Assembly: GCF_052055875.1 (NCBI RefSeq)
Contig: NZ_CP170508.1
Location: 806,001 to 870,000 of the forward strand
Reading direction: 5' to 3'
From: Methanosphaerula subterraneus
GTDB lineage: Archaea > Halobacteriota > Methanomicrobia > Methanomicrobiales > Methanospirillaceae
DNA: 64,000 bases
Part shown: positions 33,075-45,580 of the stretch, one piece after another
Layout of the letters: each line of letters begins with the position of its first letter
Position numbering within the stretch: the stretch's first letter is position 1
Made by a program: the position numbers and the translations under genes
The notes under the pieces: generated by a model
The model's database searches: none
The model's input: the letters and a program-made list of their open reading frames with translations, nothing else
Told to the model about the DNA's origin: nothing

Positions 33075-33746
33075 TCACCTGTTGGTCTCACTCTTCGTCA
33101 ACCAGAAGTCGTACTGATGGGGATATGTCTCCTTTGCCACTTCAGCATAGTGGCTGAAGAGTTTCTGCAGCGAAGTCAGGACCGCCTCCTGCTCAGGGTA
33201 GCGCCGCTTCGTTGCGATCGCTTCGGCCAGGTTTCTGCCGAGAACCCGGGAGTCGGCGAGAGCCTCCTGAAAGGCTTCAGGCCCTGAAGCCATCGCCACC
33301 CGCTCGCCACCGACCACGGTAACCCCGAACAGGTTCAGCGTACGGTTCAGATATGCAAGCACCTCCTGATCAGAACTGCCCCCGGTCGTCACCACCGAGC
33401 ACCCATACTTCCCGCTGAGCATCTGACAGTGGATCGCATCCGTGAGCCGGTCGAGCAACTGCTTCAACTGGCCGGTGATCGAAAGGATGTACACCGGCGA
33501 GCCGAGCACGATCCCGTCGGCCTCCTGCATCAGAGCAAAGATCTCCTGGGCATCGTCGTCAAAGATGCACGAGCCGGTTGTGTAGCAGGTCAGGCATCCG
33601 GAACAGAACGTAATCGTCTGCTCGGCGATATCGATCAGCTCGGTCTCAGCTCCCTGTTCTGCTGCTCCATCAAGGACTGATCTGACCAGTTTTCTGGTGT
33701 TGCTGGCTTCTTTCCTGGGGCTTCCGTTGATTCCAAGTATCTTCAT
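33075..33746 (-). CDS. Iron-sulfur flavoprotein / NADPH-dependent FMN reductase family
   Basis: 223 residues. The flavodoxin-like start MKILGINGSPRKEASNTRKL binds FMN phosphate; ITFCSGCLTCYTTGSCIFDDD gives the compact CxxCxxC...C cysteine motif of archaeal iron-sulfur flavoproteins; GSPVYILSITGQLKQLLDR completes the fold. Likely a redox carrier or oxygen-defence protein. Monocistronic, divergent from the MerR gene. Confidence 0.85.
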   Translation of the reverse strand: MKILGINGSPRKEASNTRKLVRSVLDGAAEQGAETELIDIAEQTITFCSGCLTCYTTGSCIFDDDAQEIFALMQEADGIVLGSPVYILSITGQLKQLLDRLTDAIHCQMLSGKYGCSVVTTGGSSDQEVLAYLNRTLNLFGVTVVGGERVAMASGPEAFQEALADSRVLGRNLAEAIATKRRYPEQEAVLTSLQKLFSHYAEVAKETYPHQYDFWLTKSETNR

Positions 33747-33929
33747 AGACCCTATCTCCCGGGCTCACCTCCGGATTGACGGGGGTGATCTACCGCTCCT
33801 GTAGGTAACACACCTATAAAAAATGGTTTCTCCTGATAGAGGGACCTGGTCGCAGGCGATCTCTAAACCTTACCCCACGGCAGACTCCGATATCCTATAT
33901 CGCTTCCTGCATCATAGTATAATGTAACA

Positions 33930-34784
33930 ATGGCACTCGACCAGATCCCCATCGGAAAGTTCTCACTGATCACCAGACTCTCACAGAAAGCGCTCCGGCT
34001 CTATGACGAACGGGGGCTGCTCGTTCCGGAGGAGAAGGATCTCTGCACTGGGTACCGGTATTACACCAATGCCCAGATCCCCCGGGGGGTTTCTATCAAG
34101 ACCCTGTGCGGGATTGGTTTCCCGCTCAATGAGATCGGAATGATTCTTTCAGCGAAAGACCTGAATGACATCGCTCTGATCAGAACCCTCTTTGAAAAGC
34201 GCCGGCGGGAGATCAGGTCTGAAGTCCAGAGGTTGCAGCAGATCGAAGCGATCCTGAAAGAGACAGACGCTTCGCTGGAGATGATGTATATGTCAATGTC
34301 TGAACCGGTTGTAAAGGAAGTTGCACAGCTTCGTGTCATGAGTAAACGCGAGAAAGGAGGCTATGCTGAAACGATCTCAAAACTGATCACTGAACTCTGT
34401 GCCCAGTTAGCCTCCCCGGAGAACCAGAATGCAGGGGTTAAGATCACTGGGCCGGTGTTTGCAATGTACCATGACTGCGAGTACAAAGAGAAGGATGCTG
34501 ATATTGAATGTGTGGTCCCGGTTGCCGGGCGGGTCGTTGTGAATGACCCCTCAACAGAGGTGAAGAACCTTCCTGGCGGAACATTCCTCTCCCTGATCTA
34601 CAAGGGATCTTATCCTGCGATCCATGACGCCTGGACACGGGTCTATACTTATGCAGATGAAAGAAAGTTCGTCATCATCGGGCCGGGGCGTGAGATCTAT
34701 CTGAACGATCCGGCAACAGTCCCTGAAGAGGAACTGTTGACTGAGATCCAGATCCCGGTCAAGGGTGTTTCTCTAAACGAGTGA
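33930..34784 (+). CDS. MerR-family regulator with GyrI-like effector domain
   Basis: 284 residues. The N-terminal MerR winged helix (IGKFSLITRLSQKALRLYDE, then GYRYYT) is followed by a helical linker and a GyrI-like ligand domain (PVFAMYHDCEYKEKDADIEC, ending in LTEIQIPVK), the BmrR architecture that senses cationic drugs. A TATA-like CTATAT at about 33895 precedes it. Target genes are unknown; the flavoprotein upstream is divergent and a candidate. Confidence 0.87.
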   Translation: MALDQIPIGKFSLITRLSQKALRLYDERGLLVPEEKDLCTGYRYYTNAQIPRGVSIKTLCGIGFPLNEIGMILSAKDLNDIALIRTLFEKRRREIRSEVQRLQQIEAILKETDASLEMMYMSMSEPVVKEVAQLRVMSKREKGGYAETISKLITELCAQLASPENQNAGVKITGPVFAMYHDCEYKEKDADIECVVPVAGRVVVNDPSTEVKNLPGGTFLSLIYKGSYPAIHDAWTRVYTYADERKFVIIGPGREIYLNDPATVPEEELLTEIQIPVKGVSLNE

Positions 34785-35005
34785 TACCAGTACCTTCTCA
34801 TTTTTATCGGGGATCCAGAGATATTTGAATGCCAGCGATGAAAGAGCCCGCATAAAGGTTGGGGGCTCTCCTCAACATCTTCACTATTCTGATGGAATCG
34901 ATCAACCAGGAATGAACGATAGAAAACCTCAAGACTGAAGAGACTACAAGAACTGATCGAACAGATCACGTCAACAATGATGACGAGATCGGCAGCGATG
35001 AGATC

Positions 35006-35438
35006 ATGACACTATTCGAAAAGATACTGATAGCAACCGACGGATCCGAGAACAACCAGACAGCCGTAGAAGAGGGGATTAAGATTGCCCACACCTGCGG
35101 TTCAAGCGTTTACGTGGTATACGTACGTGATCGACATGCGGGCATTCGAGTCGGTACCAGCGGATGTGGGAATGAGAGATACGTACCTGCTGCTTCAGAA
35201 TGAAGCCAATCAGGTTCTCGATCGAGTCAGAACACTGGGTGGAGACCTGAAGATGGAAACAAAGATCCTTGAAGGAAGACCTGCCACTGAGATCGTGGAT
35301 TTCGCTGAGAATAACGGAATCGATCTTATCGTAATAGGGACGCAGGGTAAAACCGGTATCAAACGACTCCTTCTGGGTAGTGTTGCTGAAACCGTGATAC
35401 GGTCGGCGACCAGCATGGTGCTTGTGGTAAAAAAATAA
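35006..35438 (+). pseudogene. uspA: Universal stress protein, frameshifted by a 4-bp duplication
   Basis: MTLFEKILIATDGSENNQTA starts the UspA fold at 35006. At 35120-35129 the sequence TACGTACGTG contains the tetranucleotide ACGT twice; removing one copy joins VYVVYV to IDMRAFESVPADVGM and on to the ATP motif IGTQGKTGIKRLLLGSVAE and VLVVKK, ending at 35438. As read, the first frame stops at 35203. A tandem tetranucleotide is a classic slippage site, so this could be an inactive or reversible allele, or an assembly error. Confidence 0.72.
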
Positions 35439-35521
35439 TATCATCTCCACGGCTGAATGAGAGACCATTCACCGATCCGATCACTTTTTTTTATAGTTCA
35501 CCCATGAGATTATGCAAAAAC

Positions 35522-35560
35522 ATCCACTCGGAAAAGAATCTATTCGACGAATGAGTGGAT
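35522..35560. terminator. Structured element between uspA and the rRNA operon end
   Basis: ATCCACTC at 35522-35529 pairs with GAGTGGAT at 35553-35560, and inside it ATTCG-A-CGAAT forms a second stem at 35542-35552. For the rRNA operon (minus strand), a run of seven T lies at 35606-35600, before this element. Together they probably terminate rRNA and uspA transcription. Confidence 0.4.
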
Positions 35561-35637
35561 ATCACGATGGCCCGGGCTGGAACACGTCCAACCGGTACCA
35601 AAAAAACACAGTGAAAACAGCTATGAATAAGAACGAT

Positions 35638-35759
35638 ACTGGCAACGCTGTATGGTTCCCGAGGACTCGCGTACCTCAGTACAGCATACGACGTAAACCG
35701 GCTTAACTTCTGGGTTCGGCATGGGTCCAGGTGTGTCCCGATTGCTATGGCCGCCAGTA
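35638..35759 (-). rRNA. rrf: 5S rRNA, distal copy
   Basis: About 122 nt; on the minus strand the ends TACTGGC and GCCAGTA pair as the terminal helix. The conserved internal GGGTTCGGCATGGGTCCAGG and CCGAGGACTCGCGTACCTCA blocks (plus-strand reading) match the second copy at about 35915. Last gene of the rRNA operon, followed by a T-run. Confidence 0.9.
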
Positions 35760-35914
35760 CCGATGATGGATGATGATTAATAACAATTACGAAAAAATAT
35801 CCCTTCGAAAAAACCTGTCGACTGTACGAATGAACGGATACGAAGCGTTGTCACTCTCAAGAGAGAACAATACAAAATTCATGAAAACAGCATGCTTTTC
35901 GATGCATAAGAAGG

Positions 35915-36040
35915 GTAATAGCAGCGTATTATAGTTCCCGAGGACTCGCGTACCTCAGTACAATATAGTACGTGAACTGGCTTAACTTCTGGGTTCGGAA
36001 TGGGTCCAGGTGTTTCCCAGCTGCTATGGCCGCTATTACC
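35915..36040 (-). rRNA. rrf: 5S rRNA, proximal copy
   Basis: The terminal helix GGTAATAGC/GCTATTACC closes a 5S gene, with CCGAGGACTCGCGTACCTCA inside. It differs from the distal copy in both terminal stems (AT-rich here) and several loop bases, so the duplication is not recent. It lies 4 bases from tRNA-Cys. The boundaries are read from the helix and may be off by a few bases. Confidence 0.9.
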
Positions 36041-36043
36041 CAA

Positions 36044-36115
36044 AGCCAAGGTCCGGATTTGAACCGGAGTGTAGCTGATCTGCAATCAGCCGCGTGGCCG
36101 CTCCGCCACCTTGGC
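36044..36115 (-). tRNA. tRNA-Cys (GCA)
   Basis: 72 nt. Acceptor GCCAAGG pairs CCTTGGC, discriminator U73 as expected for cysteine, anticodon stem GCTGA/TCAGC with loop TTGCAGA giving anticodon GCA. CCA is not encoded. In this organism it is the substrate for the phosphoserine route completed by SepCysS (1189-2568). It lies between 23S and the 5S genes in the rRNA transcript. Confidence 0.93.
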
Positions 36116-36127
36116 AGCCGTGTGTAT

Positions 36128-36157
36128 ATTTTTATTACTCAGATTAGTAATAAAAAT
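36128..36157. other. AT-rich hairpin between tRNA-Cys and 23S
   Basis: ATTTTTATTACT at 36128-36139 and AGTAATAAAAAT at 36146-36157 form a perfect 12-bp stem with a 6-base loop. It lies in the spacer between the 23S processing stem and tRNA-Cys, so it is probably a processing or attenuation structure in the rRNA transcript. Confidence 0.45.
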
Positions 36158-36160
36158 AAT

Positions 36161-36193
36161 GGTTTAGCACTCCAGATTTCGTCTGGGTTCAAC
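36161..36193 (-). other. 23S pre-rRNA processing stem, 3' arm
   Basis: GGTTTAGCACTC at its start is the exact complement of GAGTGCTAAACC at 39155-39166, and GGGTTCAAC at 36185-36193 of GTTGAACCC at 39134-39142. The middle is unpaired, as expected of an archaeal bulge-helix-bulge cleavage site. The other arm is 39134-39166. Confidence 0.65.
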
Positions 36194-36217
36194 TCAAGTT
36201 GCAAGTACTAGAGTTTG

Positions 36218-39118
<2,901 letters not shown>

Positions 39119-39133
39119 CTAGTACTCTTTGAT

Positions 39134-39166
39134 GTTGAACCCATTTAACGTCCAGAGTGCTAAACC
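39134..39166 (-). other. 23S pre-rRNA processing stem, 5' arm
   Basis: Partner of 36161-36193 (12 bp and 9 bp perfectly paired around an internal loop). Cleavage here by the tRNA splicing endonuclease would release pre-23S. Confidence 0.65.
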
Positions 39167-39238
39167 ATTACACGGCATCGTCAGGTCATTAACCTTCAGC
39201 CCTTCCCGGGAGATTCACATCTCCAGGTGCATCGAAAG

Positions 39239-39311
39239 TGGACTCAATAGGATTTGAACCTATGGCCTCCACCCCACAAGGGTGGCGCTCTTCCAACTGA
39301 GCTATGAGCCC
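39239..39311 (-). tRNA. Spacer tRNA: alanine-like body, anticodon reads UGU
   Basis: 73 nt with discriminator. Acceptor GGGCTCA pairs TGAGTCC and includes G3-U70, the main alanyl-tRNA identity pair; discriminator is A73. D arm GCTC...GAGC, anticodon stem CCACC/GGTGG with loop CTTGTGG, T arm ATAGG/CCTAT with TTCAAAT. Positions 34-36 are TGT, a threonine anticodon, whereas euryarchaeal 16S-23S spacers carry tRNA-Ala(UGC). G37 is also odd for an A-starting codon. No alternative register pairs. So either a recoded or non-functional tRNA-Ala, a genuine tRNA-Thr, or an error at three bases. Confidence 0.8.
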
Positions 39312-39372
39312 TCTGCTTTATTGACACTGGCTATTTTGTGTTCTGTTCAGCAACTGCCAACTCCAATTCATT

Positions 39373-40839
<1,467 letters not shown>

Positions 40840-40865
40840 TAATTTGAAATACACACAATACTATC

Positions 40866-40915
40866 TGAAATTTTAATGGAATTGGCAGTTACTAAACAAA
40901 ATTCCACATTGCCAG
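40866..40915 (-). other. 16S pre-rRNA processing stem, 5' arm
   Basis: TAATGGAATTGGCAGTT here is complementary to AACTGCCAACTCCAATTCATTA at about 39352-39373, and AACAAAATTCCACATTGCCAGTA with the block near 39319-39348. The two arms enclose 16S as a bulged helix. Confidence 0.5.
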
Positions 40916-41050
40916 TATCAATGTCAGAACCGAAACCGATCTCGTCGGTCGAATCGATTCTCCATCACAGAGGGTAATATCCTATTGTATTACCGTAAAC
41001 TATCTGCACACTTGCACAGACGTTTGCTCGCTGTCGTTGTTTGTTACAAC

Positions 41051-41322
41051 GCGAGATACTTATGTTGGACGCCGGCACATATATACCTTGCTACAGGCCC
41101 GATTCATCGAATCGGACGAGAGCATTCGTCCCCCACAACCACTCGTGTCGACTTCGCAACGCGAGATACTTATGTTGAACGCAGGTGCATATATACTTTC
41201 CTTCCCGCCCCGATTCTGCGAATCGGAATTGGAGAAAATCCACCACAATCACTCGGGTTGATGATACAACGCGAGATACTACTGTTGTGTGTAGTTGCAT
41301 ATATACATTATTCAAGAATCGG
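41051..41322 (-). promoter_or_regulatory. Three rRNA promoters repeated every 110 bp
   Basis: GCGAGATACT occurs at 41051, 41161 and 41271, exactly 110 bases apart, each followed (plus reading) by a TATA box CATATATAC at 41078, 41188 and 41298. On the minus strand each unit is TATA then an initiation region reading AGTATCTCGCGTTG. Two units have a perfect palindrome CCGATTC-N3-GAATCGG just upstream of the TATA box (41099-41115, 41210-41226); the third keeps only the half-site GAATCGG at 41316. These are tandem promoters for the 16S operon with a probable activator or repressor site. Confidence 0.8.
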
Positions 41323-41556
41323 ATGATCCCAACCCGCATTCCGGAAAATTGCCGGCATTGCTCGTCGCACAATATATGAAACGCGCAAACCCATCCAGGA
41401 ATTCGTGTCCCTTAACCAGATTGTTGAGAGATGATCATTCCCCCAGCATGAAGAAGGGGGAATCAGAATAGGAACACCTCAGGTACGATTGATTTTAAAC
41501 CGGAAGATCAACCAGATTGCATACCATTTTCTTTCACGCCACTGAATATTCTAGCA

Positions 41557-42372
41557 ATGTGCAGTGATCAATATCCAGTGATTCTTGTACACGGATGGAA
41601 CAGCCATCCCGGCACCTGGAAGAGATTGGCGCGTCGTCTTGAGTCAGAAGACGTGCCCTACAGAAGATTTGATCATACAGGAATGAAAGGGTCGACAATG
41701 CCAGAGATCGCCGAATCACTCCATGATTACCTCCAGAAAGTGCGGAGTGAGAACGGCTGGTCAGGACCTGTCGATATTGTTTGCCATTCACTCGGGGCCT
41801 GCATCGTCCGCCACCTCCTCGAAGTGATCGATGGTACAGAACGAACGCAAACGATCCGACAACTGATAAGCCTTGGCCCAACCAATAACGGCTCGGCGCT
41901 CGCAGAACTCTTTAACGATCCCGAACACGGGGAGGAGATAATCGACAGGCTGACCGGTATTTTCGTCCCACAGGGATTTGATCCTGCCGCAGACAAGATC
42001 GTACAGAACGTACGACCCGGAAGTCCATTCATGCACAACCTCCGTACAGCCGGCTTACGGTCGGATATCACGTATCGAATAATAGTGACCGCAAATCCCG
42101 CTGACAATCCCGACTTTTTCCCATGGTTTGAAGGAAAGACCTGGGAGATTGGCGAAAATGGAAAATATCGGGCGACTCTGGAAGGCGATGGGGTTGTAGC
42201 CCATCAGGAGTCCACTCTCCCAGACATACCCCTCGAGATCCTGTCACCACCCGCCGAACCGGAGGGTCAGCAGCCGGCACCCGATCAATACAGCCATATC
42301 AACCAACCCAGAAATCCAATCGTGATTGATAAGGTAATGCAGTATCTGACGAACGGCGTAGGAGAGAGATAA
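41557..42372 (+). CDS. Alpha/beta-hydrolase, triacylglycerol-lipase-like
   Basis: 271 residues. VILVHGWNSHPGTWKRLARR carries the oxyanion-hole HG, and DIVCHSLGACIVRHLLE carries the nucleophile serine with C in place of the first glycine of GxSxG. GDGVVAHQEST near the C-terminus probably supplies the catalytic histidine. No signal peptide, so cytoplasmic. Resembles lipases or PGAP1-like esterases; substrate unknown. Divergent from the rRNA promoters. Confidence 0.8.
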   Translation: MCSDQYPVILVHGWNSHPGTWKRLARRLESEDVPYRRFDHTGMKGSTMPEIAESLHDYLQKVRSENGWSGPVDIVCHSLGACIVRHLLEVIDGTERTQTIRQLISLGPTNNGSALAELFNDPEHGEEIIDRLTGIFVPQGFDPAADKIVQNVRPGSPFMHNLRTAGLRSDITYRIIVTANPADNPDFFPWFEGKTWEIGENGKYRATLEGDGVVAHQESTLPDIPLEILSPPAEPEGQQPAPDQYSHINQPRNPIVIDKVMQYLTNGVGER

Positions 42373-42410
42373 CCCCTCTCCACCATGGTAATGCCTCAGA
42401 AATAAAGAGG

Positions 42411-42962
42411 TCAGACTGCATGCTTTTTCACCCAGGCGACATAGTGGTCCATCCAGTTCTGCAGGAAATGTCTGCTACCTTCACCGATGTTGCCGGCCTC
42501 ATCAAACAGCCCGTCCCGTACCTGAATAAATGCTTCGGGTTGACAAAGCGTCGGAACGTCAAGATGTGCGAGTACGTTGCGTAAATGCTGTTGTGCCAGG
42601 GCAGTACCGATGACACCGGTAGAAACCCCCAGAACACCAGCCGGCTTCCCAGCCCAGGCATTCTGGGCATGAGGACGCGAAGCGTGATCGATTGCATTCT
42701 TGAGAACACCTGGGATAGAACGATTGTATTCTGGGGTAACGAACAGAAGGCCCTGGGCTGCCAGGATCTCGTCCTTCAGCCGTTTGACCGAATCCGCCGG
42801 GTTTGTGTCGTCGTCCTGGTTGTAAAGCGGCAGGTCACCGATCTGCACCGGACTGAATGAAAACTCCGACGGTGCCAGTTTTACAATGGCATTTGCCAGT
42901 TTCCGGTTGAACGAATCTCTGCGAAGACTCCCGACGATAACGGCAATCTGGTATCTGCTCAT
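42411..42962 (-). CDS. NADPH-dependent FMN reductase (chromate/quinone reductase type)
   Basis: 183 residues. IAVIVGSLRRDSFNRKLANA binds FMN phosphate, LFVTPEYNRSIPGVLKNAID contacts the flavin, and KPAGVLGVSTG follows, all typical of the YieF/ArsH-like reductases. ATG 42962 is chosen because GAGGAGGTTAATACC precedes it; upstream codons add 12 unconserved residues. It reduces quinones or metals using NAD(P)H. Confidence 0.88.
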   Translation of the reverse strand: MSRYQIAVIVGSLRRDSFNRKLANAIVKLAPSEFSFSPVQIGDLPLYNQDDDTNPADSVKRLKDEILAAQGLLFVTPEYNRSIPGVLKNAIDHASRPHAQNAWAGKPAGVLGVSTGVIGTALAQQHLRNVLAHLDVPTLCQPEAFIQVRDGLFDEAGNIGEGSRHFLQNWMDHYVAWVKKHAV

Positions 42963-43077
42963 GGTATTAACCTCCTCTCTCAGTGCTGCAAGCCCCACTC
43001 AGTCAATTTCTCATCAGAGAGGGACGGTTCGATTCTCATTCAGTCGGATCAAAAAAATTAATCGACATCAGGCTTCA

Positions 43078-43689
43078 TTATTGAAGCCCGATCATGGCGC
43101 CGTACCGGGAGTATACCTCCTTTACGAGCTCGCCTGCCTTCGGGTTGCCCCAGTCATGCATCCATTCTGAAACCAGTGACTCCATCGTGATGGGGATCAC
43201 CCCAGCCTGGATCATCCTTTCTACACCGTACCTGTGGGCGTCGGGGGTGGAATCGCCGGCTGCGTCCACCAGTCCATAGACTTCGTAACCTTCGCTCAAA
43301 CCGTGGAGAGCGGTATACGCAAAGCACATACTGGTCCACAGACCTGAAACGATCATCTTCCTCCGGCCGGTTTTTTGGAATGCATTCCAGGTCTTTTCAT
43401 CTTCGAACGCGTCGAAACTGAGTATCGTCCGGGCGAACACTTCCTGCCCAGGAAACAACCCTGTGATCTCCGCCATGAACTCCCCATTATGCTGCGGATT
43501 GATTGACGACAGAACGACCGGAACGTTCAGGATGCTTGCCGCTTTTGCAGCGCAATATGCGGCGTTCCGTATGATCGTCTTGTCACCTGACGCAATACTG
43601 GCAAACATCGCCCGCTGGTAGTCCACGAGGACGAGCGTGCTATTCTTGTCAGTGAGCAGAGTCAATGTTCTGTCTGGTGGATGTACCAT
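43078..43689 (-). CDS. Isochorismatase-family cysteine hydrolase
   Basis: 203 residues. STLVLVDYQRAMFASI holds the catalytic aspartate, and VSGLWTSMCFAYTALHGLSE holds the nucleophilic cysteine after a cis-peptide-like turn. Family members hydrolyse amides or nicotinamide-like substrates; the exact one is unclear. The start overlaps a 33-codon frame (43662-43763), and the CDGSH gene is upstream on the same strand, so the three may be one transcript. Confidence 0.85.
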   Translation of the reverse strand: MVHPPDRTLTLLTDKNSTLVLVDYQRAMFASIASGDKTIIRNAAYCAAKAASILNVPVVLSSINPQHNGEFMAEITGLFPGQEVFARTILSFDAFEDEKTWNAFQKTGRRKMIVSGLWTSMCFAYTALHGLSEGYEVYGLVDAAGDSTPDAHRYGVERMIQAGVIPITMESLVSEWMHDWGNPKAGELVKEVYSRYGAMIGLQ

Positions 43690-43763
43690 TTTTTAAACCC
43701 CTCCATAAGTGTTTCCTGAATTTTCCGAACTTCATCAGCTGAAGTGATGTACAGTACCCTCAT
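43662..43763 (-). CDS. Possible small protein between CDGSH and isochorismatase genes
   Basis: 33 codons, MRVLYITSADEVRKIQETLM then EGFKKWYIHQTEH, ending in TGA. GGAAGGGTAAGAAA precedes the ATG. It overlaps the isochorismatase start by 28 bases. It may be a translated leader; no family recognised. Confidence 0.3.
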   Translation of the reverse strand: MRVLYITSADEVRKIQETLMEGFKKWYIHQTEH

Positions 43764-43800
43764 TTTCTTACCCTTCCGCTCTTTCAGGTTGATACGTGCG

Positions 43801-44502
43801 TCATCTCGCCACATGGCTGCCATCACAGAACGGCTTGTTCTCCGACCTTCCACATCGACAAAGGGTGACCCGATTCCGTACCTCGTACGGTTCGCCATCA
43901 GCAGATAGGATAGGGATGCCGCCGCGTACCCAGAGCGGCCCGTGCTCCCCCCGGGGCGGGTACTCGACAACAACAATGGATCTCTCAAGTTCTGGCTCGA
44001 TCGCCTCGCCGGTCGTAGTGTCATAGACGACGAGCCGGCCTGATGGGCAGTTGCCGGCCTCCTCGATGGCAATATCCCGGGCTGTCGGGTCTTCGGACTG
44101 CCTGACAAGGTTCCAGATCCCCCCCGCCCGCATACAGAACCGGGCGTGGACACAGAGGTGCTCATTATCAGTCAGGGAGAGGACAGGGCCCTGGATCACA
44201 TGTGCCCCATCGCGGTAGGGCTCACGATCCTCCGCTTCGGTCCCGTCAAAGTGAATCTTTGCGTGCGTCCCGTCGCAGAAGGGTTTGTTCTTCGAGTGGC
44301 CGCACCGACAGAGGGCATACTCCTCCTGCAGGGGGTACTTCTTCGCCAGTCGCCAGGTCCGGCAATAGCCTTCATCATCATTGCAGATCTCTTCGCTCGT
44401 GAGAGGTATCCCCCCGGTTACGATATAGGGACCGTTCCTGCTCACGGTGATCTTCATGGAATCATCGTCGGATTCAGAAGATTTCCGGTTTTTTTCTGTC
44501 AT
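43801..44502 (-). CDS. CDGSH iron-sulfur protein with Fer4_19 domain
   Basis: 233 residues. Two CDGSH zinc-finger-like [2Fe-2S] sites, CRCGHSKNKPFCDGTH (about residues 64-79) and CRCGRSENKPFCDGSH (near the end), flank a middle segment with CVHARFCMRAGG and AGNCPSGRLVVYD, the divergent 4Fe-4S domain found with CDGSH repeats. Each CDGSH site uses three cysteines and one histidine. Probably a redox or iron-sulfur transfer protein; cytoplasmic. Confidence 0.9.
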   Translation of the reverse strand: MTEKNRKSSESDDDSMKITVSRNGPYIVTGGIPLTSEEICNDDEGYCRTWRLAKKYPLQEEYALCRCGHSKNKPFCDGTHAKIHFDGTEAEDREPYRDGAHVIQGPVLSLTDNEHLCVHARFCMRAGGIWNLVRQSEDPTARDIAIEEAGNCPSGRLVVYDTTTGEAIEPELERSIVVVEYPPRGEHGPLWVRGGIPILSADGEPYEVRNRVTLCRCGRSENKPFCDGSHVAR

Positions 44503-44636
44503 AGTCTGATTCTGTCCTTCTTTTGAGTTGATACCTGCGTGATGCAGGTTTGTTGTACTTCAGGGGGGACGTATGAAGTCCCGTACTCCCGATCTTTCAT
44601 TATCTCTCATAAAAAAAGGGGGCTATCCCGGCTGTC

Positions 44637-45074
44637 TCACATCAGGCCGATCTGCTGCATCAGGAGTATCTTATCATAGAAGAGTTTCTCCTCAATGATC
44701 TCTCCATCCTTCCAATGGGCGACCGTACAGAACTCCACCCTGAACTGCTTCCCGTTCGGCTCGATCACTTTCCCATCAGGGGTGGTCATCGGGCCTTTGA
44801 ACGTGCCCGTGAAATCGGCGACAGAGCAGGTCCAGTCGCCCTGACCGAACAGCACCTTGTAGGGCCGGTTCCCGACTTTGTTATCCGGAAAGATCTTGAA
44901 AAACGCGATTGATTCGTCCCTGTGAGATGGGCGGCCATGCGTTGGTTCTACCTGTCCCGGCCAGAAGACATCGACATGCGCTGCATGGCGTTTCTCAAAT
45001 GTTTCCCAGTCCTGCGAGTTCCAGGCATCATCCAGCGTCTGCATGAGACGCATATTTTCCTCAACTGTTGACAT
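44637..45074 (-). CDS. SnoaL-like ester cyclase-family protein
   Basis: 145 residues, cone-fold (NTF2-like) protein: NMRLMQTLDDAWNSQDWETF, HAAHVDVFWPGQ, and the C-terminal VAHWKDGEIIEEKLFYD. The family includes polyketide cyclases and many unknown small-molecule isomerases. ATG 45074 is taken as start; a further 100 codons of open frame upstream show no conserved sequence. Stands alone. Confidence 0.82.
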   Translation of the reverse strand: MSTVEENMRLMQTLDDAWNSQDWETFEKRHAAHVDVFWPGQVEPTHGRPSHRDESIAFFKIFPDNKVGNRPYKVLFGQGDWTCSVADFTGTFKGPMTTPDGKVIEPNGKQFRVEFCTVAHWKDGEIIEEKLFYDKILLMQQIGLM

Positions 45075-45524
45075 TACTGCATCTCTTAGTACCACCAGAA
45101 ACCCAAGCGAACTCGTGAATCCAGTATACTGATGTGGGACTGGGTCCAGAACTTTATATATCTTATGGAATGACCTGCAGCGATGCATGGTTCCCGCAAA
45201 CCCCCGGCCTCTGATCCTGAGTTCTCGATGATACCATGCCTGCTGGAAAGGCCTGTGGAACGGTTCAGCGGTATCCGGAAATCCGGACAATACTGTTGTC
45301 GCCCGGCGGAACTGACATGGACTGGCCAGCCGTTGATTGCACGCCACATGACCTGTGGACGGTCTGCTGCCCATGCTATCTGTTCGTGAAAATGGATCCT
45401 GATCTCACGTCCCACCACAGCACGCACCCACGGTGATACTCAGGGGAAGTTGTCAACCTCCCCAGATCTTTTTGTCAGTTTTCCCGGAACACGAGTATTT
45501 TTTATCGTGCCCACTCCAACAATA

Positions 45525-45538
45525 TTCACAATTGTGAA
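45525..45538. promoter_or_regulatory. Perfect TTCACAATTGTGAA palindrome upstream of tauE
   Basis: A complete 14-bp palindrome. A TATA-like TTTTTTATC lies at about 45498-45506, 20 bases upstream on the plus strand, the same geometry as at pscS. The transcript would run toward the TauE gene at 45760 with a leader of about 200 bases. Confidence 0.55.
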
Positions 45539-45580
45539 ACACCACTCTATACTCACAACCAGATACATGCCCGGGTAAAA

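Noticed and set aside
41051..41322. Possible CRISPR array
   Set aside because: Three 110-bp units with TATA boxes next to 16S are promoters; units are too long and diverged for CRISPR repeats, and no cas genes are in the window.
43662..44165. 167-codon frame overlapping the CDGSH gene
   Set aside because: All but its last 33 codons are the shadow of the CDGSH gene; only that last piece is listed, at low confidence.
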